From: Centrapalus pauciflorus | Taxonomy: Eukaryota; Streptophyta; Magnoliopsida; Asterales; Asteraceae | DNA length: 64,000 nt | Assembly: GCA_020465985.1 (NCBI GenBank) | Contig: JAANYP010002010.1 | Location: forward strand, 124,001-188,000 | Direction: 5' to 3' | Shown here: in pieces, positions 55,015 through 64,000 of the stretch | Layout: each line of letters opens with the position of its first letter | Numbering within the stretch: the first letter of the stretch is position 1 | Notes under the pieces: generated by a model | The model's input: only the letters and a program-made list of their open reading frames with translations | Told to the model about the DNA's origin: nothing | Databases searched by the model: none | Program-made: the position numbers and the translations under genes

Positions 55015-56305
55015 TGATCGACTCATTTTATACCGCCTTTAATGTGTTTAAATGATATAATTTTATGTATTAAATCTTGGTATAATGCTACATTTAATTG
55101 TTATTTATCAATTGAAGGATTAAAGCTTAAAAGGAGTTAAAATGAGTAAATTGTGCCTTGGAATGTTCTACTATTGATAAAACTCATTACGCATGTAGGT
55201 AATCCTCTCAAGTAAAAGTCTGGCAGATTTGAGCGCAATCGGACACATTTGTAGAAAGTCAAGCGCAGACTGGGGCGCAGCCCTGCTCCCCAACCGAGTG
55301 CTCAACAGAATGATTTAATCTGCCAAAATACGCGATTTTAGACCCAAGCGCAGGAAGGGGGGCGCAGGCCTGCGCCCACGGCTGCGCCCAACCCATTAAA
55401 ATAATTTTTCGGGGTTTTTTTATGGTTTTAAGGTTGCCTATATAAATGAGAAGCTGCCATACGAAAATACACATATTTTGAGAAGAAATTGAAGAGAAAA
55501 GAGGAAGAAAGTCCCAGATTCACGATGTAGTCTGCGCGACAACCAACGACGAAGGGTTGGGGGTTTGGTTCCTTCTATGATCCATCTTTCCCCCATCCAT
55601 CCGACAACTACGAAGCATGTTCCTGACAAGTTCAAGGTTTCGTACGCGTTGGTCGATGATCTCGCTATTATCGTTCAAGGGTTTGTTTGTTAGCTAAGTG
55701 TTTATGTTTTCCGTTAGTTTAATATTGTAACGAACGATATTTTTTATCTAGTTTTCTGTGTGATTATTATTTAAATATATTGTTCCGTTTGCTTCTATTT
55801 CTATCTTTATCGCAAGACGCGTCGTAGCCGTGTTACATGCCATGCCGAGCTCATTAGATTAGGAGTTAAGACGGACTGTAAAGATGACACGATTCGTTCC
55901 CAATATACGGATTGCGATAGATGTGATCGTCATAACCATGTCTATGTGGTTAGGGTACAAAGATAATTAATTGGAATAATAAATAATTAATTTATTAGCA
56001 ACCCTAGGTCGATAATCCATAATTCCACCCAAACCCTAATTCCAAAGTCGTTGGTGTTCTTACTTCATTCTTTAAGTTTTCGTAACAAAGCTATTATTAT
56101 TTTTCCAAAAGTTTCTCTCAAACACAACCTTCCATCAGTTAGTTTAATTAATAGTGTTTTTTATTAATTAGTTAATAACTATCGTAGAATAATATTGATA
56201 ACCACATGCTCCCTGAGGAGACAATCCCACTTACCCTAGCTATAAGTTAACGTGATTGGTGTTTTTATAAATTATTTTTGAACGCTTTATGACGAGTGGT
56301 TGTCA
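55015..56305 (+). mobile_element. ATH-W 3' LTR
   Basis: 1291 bases from TGATCGACTCATTTTATACC to GGTTGTCA. Very similar to the 5' LTR, with scattered substitutions and small indels. It has a TATA box at 55439-55446. Confidence 0.95.
55439..55446 (+). promoter_or_regulatory. TATA box in ATH-W 3' LTR
   Basis: CCTATATAAATG at the place matching 50285 in the 5' LTR. It would drive read-out into the flanking DNA. Confidence 0.65.
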
Positions 56306-56310
56306 GTTGT

Positions 56311-56711
56311 GGTTTTGGTTTACAATTTGGGATAAGGCTAATTGTGAGGTTAACTGATTTATTGTCAATGTTAGCATGACAAGTCCATCAGTGGGTATAG
56401 GAGGAGGAGTTTGAAGGGTATGAGTAGGAGAAGGTGAAGTACGAGTCAAGGATGTAGAAAGGTGAGTTTGGACATTTTGGAGAACCGTATGCTGAGAATC
56501 CTCAGAATCCATTTTAGAATCAAGACCAAAGAGAGAAATTACTCTGTCCATGTATTCCTTCATCTTCTGAGAAGCTTTCTTCTCATACTCCTCTTAATCT
56601 TGGTCATTCAAGGAATCATCAGAGAGTTAGTGTTGAAATTGTTAGATCTTCCCTCACTACCAGCTTGGTGTTTAACTACACTAACATTGGGAATGATTAT
56701 GGGCACATCAT
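56311..56711 (-). pseudogene. Relic U, upstream half
   Basis: Minus-strand coding-like piece. A frame of 86 residues at 56303-56563 reads MKEYMDRVISLFGLDSKMDS, then a Thr/Ser/Pro-rich stretch (SLTRTSPSPTHTLQTPPPIP) and VMLTLTINQLTSQLALSQIV. Upstream to 56711 the frame has stops. Removing ATH-W joins it to 49868. It is cut at 56711 by the T element. The Pro/Thr-rich part followed by a helix is like the SIRE extra ORFs, without clear identity. Confidence 0.5.
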
Positions 56712-58273
56712 GTAACATCCTTAAATTTAAGTTGGTATTTATCTAGCCTAATTATATAATTTGATGTTAATTGTATTCATTATTGACTAAAGTTCTATTA
56801 AGGATAGAGCTAAAAGTGTTAATTACCAATAGTTGAGGTTAGGGGTGTAAAACGTAATGTAGTCAATCCCTTATTAATAAAACACATATTAAGCTTTTTG
56901 ATGATTCATTATTAGAATCGTTTGTTCATCTTTCTTAACACACACACTTGAAGAAAACAACCTCTCTCTAGAAATTCAAGTCATGTTCTTCATCAAATCA
57001 ACAAGAAATTATATAGTTGTGTTCATGACAACAAGAGGAACACGAATACATCTAGAATTAAAGGAAATTTGAATCTATAACTGCAACAACCTGAACTTAG
57101 TTTAACGTTAATTAGTAAGCCAAAAGTAATTTGTATTTAACATTAGTTGGTTTAGTGTAAATATTATGTTAATTTAGAAATAAAAATTATGTCAAGTTCA
57201 TAAAAGTTCCAATTAAGTTATATATGTGTTAATTTTGTAATTTGTGATATTAATGGAAGGAAAATAATAAAAGAAGTCAAAGAAATGCAAGTTTTGGGGT
57301 CAAATTGTGAAATAAGGAAACTTAATTAAATAAATCCCCTCAAAACTCGTATGTCTGCTCATTTACAATCAAAAGAAAAAAAAGAAGAATCTCTTTCTTC
57401 TTCTCTAAATCCACAGTTTTAACAAAGAACTTCTCACAAATCCTCATCACAAATCAAGAAATCAAGTGGGGAACAATTAAATAAGTTTCAAGCATCAAAT
57501 ATACAACAAGATATTTGTGAGTTCAAAACTATTCAAATCATCAAATTGATTAACAATTAGTGTTGCAATATTAAAATAAAGTTCATGCATGTGTACATTA
57601 TGTGTTCAACTGATCATTTACACATTATTATGGTTTAATTCCAACTTACAAATAAAAACTCAAGGACTTGTAATATTTTCACCCATAGTATTCTTGCTTC
57701 TGTTTTGAGCCCGAGAAGGTGGTCCAAGAAGGCCATTGGCCTTCGGTCTGGTCCCATTCATTTTTATGATAATTGTATGATCATTTGGGATCCTAAGTCA
57801 CCGTTAATCCTTTCTGTCTTGCTGCACAAAATAAAATGAAAATAGATAAAATTATGTTTAATGTGTTTAAGTCAATGTGTTGCATGTATCTGTTGGACTC
57901 CGAGATTTAATAGTCCTAGAGTGTTGTGTGATTATAAAAAAAAAGACGATAGCAGCCCCTTCCTGGCTTAGCCAATGTATTTAAGTATTGAGTGTGTGTG
58001 CGTGTTTACTTAGGCTCCGAGACTCAGCCAAAAGCTAAGTCTCAAACTGAACATCAAGAAGAAAAACAGTAGCAACAACGTCAATATATATAGGTTTGTG
58101 TAATCATTTGTGAGCCAAATTCGACATGAATCTATATTATCTTGCTGCATAAATTGAATTAAAAACAGAAGTATAAGTGCTCTGTTTTGGTGATTGGTGT
58201 TTGCGGACTGTTGATAGACTCCAAGATATAGGAGTCTCAGAGTGAAGTATATCTCATAGCAGCCCAACCATAG
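56712..58273 (+). mobile_element. T: gypsy-like LTR start or solo LTR fragment
   Basis: Begins TGTAACATCCTTAAATTTAAG, the same head as the chromovirus LTRs, and interrupts relic U. A second head-like sequence, TGCAACAACCTGAACTTAG, lies at 57082. No pol is seen up to 58273, where CHR-V begins. The right part holds a diverged repeat (57780-58262). The boundaries and family are uncertain. Confidence 0.5.
57780..58262. repeat. Diverged tandem repeat in T
   Basis: Three imperfect segments share CTTGCTGCA, a CTCCGAGA or CTCCAAGATA box and AGTAGCAAC or ATAGCAGCCC at the end (about 57815-57960, 58010-58080, 58138-58262). It could be a regulatory array of the LTR or an old duplication. Confidence 0.6.
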
Positions 58274-60495
58274 TGTAACATCCGGCAGTAAACCAGGTTA
58301 GCGACTATGACCTAATCCGTATTTACTAGCCAATTATAACCTAATCAGCGGTCATTAGAAATTAATCAATGTGATTAACAAGGCTCATGAAGAAATTCTA
58401 GTCAATTAGAATTAAATTCATCGGTGCGATGAATCGGGAAATCAATTAATCTGATCGATTTACGATATGAAGGATTAATTCAACTAAGTACATAATTAAT
58501 TACTTAACATTAATTATGTAAGACTAAAACAATTCATTAAAAAATGCATTTAAAAGTATTTATGAATTTACATAAAAAGGGAAATACAAGAATACATTCT
58601 AAATACTTTTATACAAAAAAATAAAAACCAAAATACATCATTTTTAAACCATAAATATCAGCCAACACAAAAGGTGAACACACTTTTGTGTTCCCCTTTG
58701 ACTTTCATTAAATATATTGAAAAGAATTCCTTACTTTTTCTACTTTTCCAACATGTTGGTAAAGTGTTAAACACCACCTTTTCTTTCATCATTTGCAAGA
58801 CCAATTCTCTTCTATAAATAGAGGACTCATTTCTCATTTCATTCACACCTTGAAAGATCAAAATCCTCTCATCTTTTCTTCCAAAAAAATTGGCCAAGAG
58901 CAACCAAGAACATCAAAGTTGCATCTTTTTGTTTCTTCAAGTTCTTCAAGTGTTTCTTTGGTGCAATATTTCAAGAACTCAACTCCTACTCATTTGCATT
59001 CTTTTAATACATCAAAGTAAGTAAAAAATACCTTATTACTTCTTTTAGTTAAGTTGTTACAAGTCTTGCATAATGTATATAATCACCAACAACAACAAGA
59101 TGCATAAAAACTCAAGTTTATAAATCCTTAGTTTTTGTTTTAAGTTGTTTTCTTCAAATATGTTTATAAATATATAAACACATCATGTAAGTGTAAATAT
59201 TATGAAAACAAGTTATATAAATGTGTTTTATAACTTTATACAAGTAGACTTTGAATAAACAACAAGAATCACAAGCTATTTCAAGTTTATAAACTACGGA
59301 TTTTCGGATGAAAATTTACATCGATTTTGAATAATCATAACTAATTCATAACTTAAAGAAATATGTATTTATAAACTACGGGTTTTCAACAAGCTTTTCC
59401 CAACCTAAACATCTCGGAAAATGGCCATTCTTGAATTTAAAAACTCTTTGTATTTAGTAGTTTAATGTCCAAGAAAACCAAAGCCTAAAACGTTTTGGAG
59501 CTTGGTCAAAAACAGCCTCAAAGTAGGCCGAAAAACCTTCGAAAAGCTGGAAAATTATATATATAAACTTGACGTTTTAAGTGGGTTTTATTTATAAACT
59601 TGTAATGTTGGGTGATTTAAAACATAACAACATTTATACATACGTATTATCATATATGGGAGTTATTAAATCCCTAATATCATTTAGGACTCGACGCGTC
59701 CGGTGTCATCACTCATCAACAACGAAAATTGTCGTTTTTACGATCATTTTGTCATCAACATGCGGTGAGTCTTCATAGCTCCTATTTTCACTATCTATTG
59801 GGGTGGAAATACATGCACTGTTTTGATATGAACATCAAAACTGTTTATTTCTTATATGTATTACATGTTTGGATCCAAATCATGAACCGTTAATTGCATT
59901 TATTTGCAAGCGCGAATATATTGTGGATAGATGTATTGGGAGTCATGTCCACCATTCGGGTTAGTTCGGCTCGGCCTACAGCGGGTGCATATATATTCAA
60001 CACACGGTATTATGTATGGGAATACTGCACACGGAAAACTCATTTAATTAAGCTTCGGTTGCATGATGGTTTATGTAATACATACACGGAATTTATGTTT
60101 TATAAATTCAACTCATCTGGTAATGACCATACAACTGGTCTTTTCGCGTAAACCTACGAGCTCACCAACAATTTGTTGACGTACTTTAGCATGTATTTTC
60201 AGGTGATTAAGGCATGCGCATTTATCTGAAGCATTCCAAGGCTTCCGTTCATTTTGGAGTCGCATCATTTTCAAACTCGGAGATTTATTTGCATCTTTCT
60301 TGATAAACTAAATTGTGTATTTAAATCTTGGTATTTTAAGAACTGCTTACGCTGTATTTTGGTTATGTAAAACAGTAATTGAAGTTAAAGCAATGTATTT
60401 TTGAAAAACGTCCATATAGTGGTCGTTCGTTATGATTATGGTTACGCTTCCGCGACGTCAGGCTTCGTTGCCAACCGGGGTAATGGGGTGTGACA
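58274..60495 (+). mobile_element. CHR-V 5' LTR (CHR-Y family)
   Basis: 2222 bases from TGTAACATCCGGCAGTAAACC to GGGGTGTGACA. It is the same LTR family as CHR-Y but clearly more diverged than the two CHR-Y LTRs are from each other. It keeps both segments that one or other CHR-Y LTR has lost. A TATA box lies at 58813-58820. The 3' LTR is not in the window. Confidence 0.92.
58813..58820 (+). promoter_or_regulatory. TATA box in CHR-V LTR
   Basis: TTCTATAAATAGAGG. Same box and flanks as in both CHR-Y LTRs. This three-way conservation is the best promoter evidence in the window. Confidence 0.78.
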
Positions 60496-60497
60496 GA

Positions 60498-60515
60498 TTG
60501 GTATCAGAGACATAG
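60498..60515 (+). other. Primer-binding site of CHR-V
   Basis: TTGGTATCAGAGACATAG, two bases after the LTR end. Initiator-Met tRNA type, better preserved than in CHR-Y. Confidence 0.92.
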
Positions 60516-60595
60516 TTATAGTGAACTAGGTTGCATTAGTTACCTAGACTATAACTGTTACAAAAAAAGAACTATACTTTCTTGCTTCAACAACT

Positions 60596-60848
60596 GTGAA
60601 CATATATATGGACCCTAATGACAGAAACATGTCAAACAATACGGTTGTTATCCTTTTTGACTCCGAGGATGAATACTCACCCATGGAACAAAGAAGACAA
60701 GGTGACATTGGGATGTACTTTGGATCGGAGACCCACCCAGACCGAATCAATGACGAGGAAGAGGACCCGTCAGAACACGAGGAGGGCAACTGCGGCCCTG
60801 TAACCCAAATTGCTCCACCATAACCAACACATGTCCCATCCTACACCC
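60596..60848 (+). pseudogene. CHR-V leader ORF, truncated by hAT
   Basis: A 76-residue frame (60596-60823) with NNTVVILFDSEDEYSPMEQR and an acidic stretch (NDEEEDPSEHEEGN), matching the N-terminus of the CHR-Y leader ORF (SDSEDEYTP, then an acidic run). A stop at about 60821 precedes more recognisable codons (PTHVPSYT). At 60849 the hAT element interrupts it. Function unknown; the true start may be the ATG at 60608 or 60629. Confidence 0.6.
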
Positions 60849-60860
60849 TAGGGGTGTACA

Positions 60861-61015
60861 ACGGCCGGTTCGGCCGGTTTGGAGGTATAAACTTCGGCCG
60901 AACTGATATACTCGGTTTGAGAATTCTCGAAACCAAACTGACCGAGTTGGCTAGGTCGGCCGAGCCGGCCAAACCGCCAAAAACCAGTTCGGTTCGGCCG
61001 GTTTGTCGGTTTGGT
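60861..61015. repeat. hAT subterminal repeats
   Basis: At least six copies of CGGCCGGTTT or TTCGGCCG in both orientations (for example GGCCGGTTCGGCCGGTTTGG). Such subterminal motifs are common in hAT elements and bind transposase. The two arms, 60861-60890 and 60985-61015, can also pair with each other in part. Confidence 0.75.
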
Positions 61016-61436
61016 CAAGAATTTGTTTATAAAAACATCAAATATTTATAAGAATTAAATATTTAAAAAAATAAACATAAATTCTTATATTCTGATTCAT
61101 GTAATATCACCCCAAACATACATAATATCTTTCCAAAAAAAACATCAAATTAGCTTTAAATAGACTTGACAACCAATCCATATGAATAAAAACACATTAC
61201 AAAAGTTGCAAATAGTCAAATACTACGAAAATACAAAACCATTCAAATAATTAACGATGTTAAAATTATAAAACTTGCAAACATTACGATAAGTCTTCAT
61301 TCTTCAACACATCTCATCCACGATCCATCAATGTATCATGTTTCTAGCCTAAAAATAAATATCAAATAAAAAAGCTGTTAGTATCGACAACAATAATCCA
61401 TGTATCTTAATTATTCAAAATATAATAAATATACCT
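61016..61436 (-). other. hAT 3' untranslated region
   Basis: AT-rich DNA between the subterminal repeats and the transposase stop codon. No frame or motif recognised. Confidence 0.6.
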
Positions 61437-63656
61437 TCAAAAATCAATCACTCGATATGATCCGTACATATGTTTAAAACCTTCGTAAAATCTAAAATGA
61501 GAAATTATATGATACTTTGTTAGCAACTTAGCATTAATAATAAAACAATTATAACATGATATTGAATTATAAAAATATCTGATTTTACCTTGTTCAAGCC
61601 CTTCAAGTTCTTCGAGTTCTTGCAAAACACCTCGAAAGTCAACACGATCTTGTGAAACTTCATTTCTCAACCAATTTTGTGTACATATTAGTGCTTGCAC
61701 TGTTTTAGGAGAAAGACTACTTCGATAAGAATCTAAAACTCGACCTCCGGTACTAAAAGCGGACTCCGAAGAAACCGTGGAAACGGGGATTGCCAACACA
61801 TCCTTTGCAATTTGAGACAAAATTCTATATTTAGAATAATTTACTTTCCACCAACCTAACACATCGAAAGGTCCTTCCATACTTTCTTTAGCATCCACCA
61901 AATAGTTTTCCAGTTCCGTTCTTTCACCATTGTCTCCCGATTTCAAAAATGTTTTAAACTTCAATAAACGTTTCTCATGTATGTTTCCTCTCACATCTTC
62001 ACGATCTTTACCCCCATTTGTGTTATTTTGTGAAGAGTGTTGGTTGGTGTTATGTGGATCTTGTGCACAATAATGATCATAAAGTCTCTTCATGCTTTCT
62101 TGAACGCTTCTGCTCATCCTGGAAGAAAGATCATTGTTCCCAAACATGTCTTTAAAACTCCAATCAACATAATCTTGTTTATACCGAGGATCTAGAACTA
62201 CGGCAATAAACAACAAAGGATTCATTTTTTCCATATCTCCCCAATATTTGTCAAACTTTTTTTTCATTTCGGTAGCCATATCTTTCAACTTTGAATCACC
62301 TTCTTTAATGCAAGTAGTTATATGAGTATACATGGAACAAAACTCATGAAAATAACCATTTGCAGTAATATACAATGATCCTGAAAACCGATTCGTCACC
62401 TCATAAAACAATTCTAAAAACTTTAAAAAATTTGTTGCCGAATTCCAATCAGATTCATCGGGTGGCCCAAGTTTTTCCTCCCTCCTAAAAGGATTGTCTT
62501 CAAAGTAACGAGTATAGGCTCCATCCTCTTCTAGTCGCTCAAATGCCTTCCTAAACTTTATAGCCGACTCCAACATCAAGAAAGTAGAATTCCACCGAGT
62601 TGCAACATCTAAACAAACACTTCCTTTGACAACCAACTTTTCTTTCTCAACACATTCATTAAACTTATGCAACCTTGAAGGTGACGATCTAACATATCTT
62701 ACGGCATTTCGAATCACTAGAATAGCTTTATCATAATCTTTCAAACCTTGAGTGACAACTAGGTTTAATATATGTGCACAACAACGCATGTGCAAGAAAT
62801 CACAATCTAAGACCGCTTTCCCCCAATTTCGAATCTTTCTTTTAATGTAAGAAAGTGCCACGTCATTAGAGCTCGCATTATCTACGGTAATTGTAAACAC
62901 TTTTTCAATCCCCCATGCAATCAAACACGCCTCAATCATTTTCCCAATGGTCTCACCTTTGTGATTTTTAATACATTCGAAATTCAAAATTCTTTTTTGC
63001 AATTTCCAATCATCACCAATGAAATGAACCGTCAAAACCATATAATTAACATTTTGAATTGATGTCCATGTATCCGTTGTAAGACATACTTGTTGTGAAG
63101 ATTTGCTCAACAAGAACTGTAAGTTCTTTTTTTCTTCCGCATACAACAAAAGAACATCCCTTGCAATGGTTACACGACTAGGTATATCAAACTTTGGTTG
63201 CATCACCGAACAAAAATAAATAAACCCTTCCTTCTCAACAAATCTAAATGAAAGCTCATCAACGATTATCATCCTAGCAAGAGCTTTTCTACACAAATCT
63301 TTGTTAAATGAAAATAACGTTAAATTCGCATCACCACCGATACCTTTTTGAAATATCAATGTTTTTTGCTTTTCATCCTTTTGTTTATTTAAAGGATACT
63401 TTTTGCATTGCTGCGACAAATGGTTCCATAAACTACTAGTTCCGATTTTACCTGGATCATAGGCATAATCTTTGTTGCAATATTTGCACCAGCATCGTGG
63501 ATTATCTTTTGGCACCGGATCTGGAATAATAAAATGCTCCCATACCGTCGACTTGGTTCTTTTTCGTTTGGACTTGCGATCTACAACGGGCTCTTGGGGT
63601 TCACCATTATTCTCAACCTCATCATCCAAATCAATGGCTTCATTTGTATTTTCCAT
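61437..63656 (-). CDS. hAT transposase with BED zinc finger
   Basis: A 739-codon open frame starting at the ATG at 63656. It catalyses cut-and-paste transposition. The N-terminus is acidic, then the nuclear-localisation-like RKSKRKRTK and a BED finger (VWEHFI, CWCKYCNKDY, SSLWNHLSQQC). The RNase H-like middle includes LTTDTWTSIQNVNYMVLTVH, FTITVDNASSNDVALSYIKR and RCCAHILNLVV; ATRWNSTFLML follows. The C-terminal dimerisation domain reads VLGWWKVNYSKYRILSQIAK and VSTVSSESAFSTGGRVLDSY. This is the ZBED/Ricesleeper layout. A probable intron at 61492-61588 would replace the last 45 or so residues. No stops or frameshifts are seen; it may be active. Confidence 0.9.
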   Translation of the reverse strand: MENTNEAIDLDDEVENNGEPQEPVVDRKSKRKRTKSTVWEHFIIPDPVPKDNPRCWCKYCNKDYAYDPGKIGTSSLWNHLSQQCKKYPLNKQKDEKQKTLIFQKGIGGDANLTLFSFNKDLCRKALARMIIVDELSFRFVEKEGFIYFCSVMQPKFDIPSRVTIARDVLLLYAEEKKNLQFLLSKSSQQVCLTTDTWTSIQNVNYMVLTVHFIGDDWKLQKRILNFECIKNHKGETIGKMIEACLIAWGIEKVFTITVDNASSNDVALSYIKRKIRNWGKAVLDCDFLHMRCCAHILNLVVTQGLKDYDKAILVIRNAVRYVRSSPSRLHKFNECVEKEKLVVKGSVCLDVATRWNSTFLMLESAIKFRKAFERLEEDGAYTRYFEDNPFRREEKLGPPDESDWNSATNFLKFLELFYEVTNRFSGSLYITANGYFHEFCSMYTHITTCIKEGDSKLKDMATEMKKKFDKYWGDMEKMNPLLFIAVVLDPRYKQDYVDWSFKDMFGNNDLSSRMSRSVQESMKRLYDHYCAQDPHNTNQHSSQNNTNGGKDREDVRGNIHEKRLLKFKTFLKSGDNGERTELENYLVDAKESMEGPFDVLGWWKVNYSKYRILSQIAKDVLAIPVSTVSSESAFSTGGRVLDSYRSSLSPKTVQALICTQNWLRNEVSQDRVDFRGVLQELEELEGLEQGKIRYFYNSISCYNCFIINAKLLTKYHIISHFRFYEGFKHMYGSYRVIDF
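61492..61588 (-). other. Candidate intron at the transposase 3' end
   Basis: Minus strand AACAAG|GTAAAATC at 61588 and TCATTTTAG|ATTTTACG at 61492, 97 bases, AT-rich with the GT...AG rule. Splicing would give a short tail ending at a TGA at 61448-61450. Unspliced, the frame runs on through low-complexity residues. Both reading options are open; RNA is needed to decide. Confidence 0.5.
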
Positions 63657-64000
63657 GCTTGATTAAAACAAAACATAAGCATAATATACAATATGTAAAA
63701 ACACAATCAACCCATAATTCATTTGCACATTATAAAAAAAAAGATTTGAATATTATAACATACTTAAAAACCCATGAAAATCAAGAGACAAAATGCTATA
63801 AAAGTGTCGTTAATGATGCCGTGTTTTTGAACGTGTTGCTTGAATGTAAAACACTAATAATTTAACATGTCAATCGTCGAACGAAGACTTAATTACGACG
63901 ACTTACGTCGAAGACGAATGAAGATGGTTTGAACGAAAACTTACAACGGTTGTTACTTGTCGTTAGTGATGACGTGCCTCACTAGTGCTACGATGGTCTG
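63657..64000 (-). other. Upstream region of the hAT transposase
   Basis: Non-coding on the sense strand: A-rich just above the ATG, then a more mixed stretch with ACGACGACTTACGTCG near 63894. It probably holds the transposase promoter and 5' leader. I see no terminal inverted repeat by 64000. Confidence 0.55.

Larger units (their letters stand above)
49869..56305 (+). mobile_element. ATH-W: complete non-autonomous Athila/Tat-like element
   Basis: 6437 bases on the plus strand: LTR of 1283 bases, primer site, 3.86-kb internal region without pol, LTR of 1291 bases. A perfect GTTGT duplication flanks it (49864-49868 and 56306-56310). The primer site is the Athila tRNA-Asp type. The internal part has one gag-position ORF with a stop, the GGGAGGCAACCCA motif found in Athila/Tat elements, and a short gag-like relic. 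It probably depends on enzymes from relatives. Confidence 0.92.
60849..64000 (-). mobile_element. hAT transposon, left end and transposase (right end outside window)
   Basis: Begins TAGGGGTGTACAACGG at 60849, a hAT-type terminal sequence, and carries a hAT transposase on the minus strand. The 8 bases before it, CTACACCC (60841-60848), are the expected target duplication; the second copy lies past 64000. Subterminal DNA (60861-61015) is dense in CGGCCGGTT, a likely transposase-binding repeat. It is inserted in CHR-V and is among the youngest events here. Confidence 0.85.

Overview
The window is plant nuclear DNA, most likely from a eudicot and probably an asterid, built almost wholly of nested LTR retrotransposons with one hAT DNA transposon at the right edge. 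I see no host gene, RNA gene or CRISPR array. The plant call rests on chromodomain Ty3/gypsy (chromovirus), Athila/Tat-like and SIRE-type Ty1/copia elements with tRNA-iMet or tRNA-Asp-type primer sites. The species cannot be fixed from sequence alone. Element names below are mine.

Left part (1-14.6 kb): CHR-B pol remnant and 3' LTR on the minus strand (1-4203). A SIRE-E 3' end with an extra ORF and 3' LTR interrupts it (4204-6954). Then come an ATH-X 3' LTR fragment on the plus strand (6954-7743), the gag C-terminal half, pol and 3' LTR of CHR-A on the plus strand (7744-12397), the CHR-B 5' LTR and leader inserted in the CHR-A LTR (12398-14527), and 100 bases of a SIRE-E-type LTR head (14528-14627).

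Middle (14.6-49.2 kb): SIRE-C on the minus strand (14625-44684) is split by two later insertions, the 10.3-kb chromovirus CHR-Y (19143-29475, target duplication TGATC) and the 13.3-kb SIRE-Z (30451-43711). SIRE-C sits in ATH-X (44685-46330), which sits in the gag of CHR-A (46331-49190, minus strand).

Right part (49.2-64 kb): an unassigned coding-like relic U is split by the non-autonomous Athila/Tat-like element ATH-W (49869-56305, perfect GTTGT duplication). A gypsy-like LTR start T (56712), a second CHR-Y-family 5' LTR with leader ORF, CHR-V (58274-60848), and a hAT element with an open 739-codon transposase frame (60849 to beyond the window) follow.

Most interesting: (1) three tandem hairpins with base-pair-preserving changes between SIRE-Z pol and its extra ORF (35427-35636); (2) evidence that CHR-A and CHR-B have each been cut into two oppositely oriented halves by one inversion of about 7.7 kb (about 6954-14627), supported by the shared ATAGG duplication of ATH-X; (3) an acidic leader ORF upstream of gag shared by CHR-Y and CHR-V. 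Most element genes carry stop codons, frameshifts or lost catalytic residues; the hAT transposase is the only large gene that looks whole.
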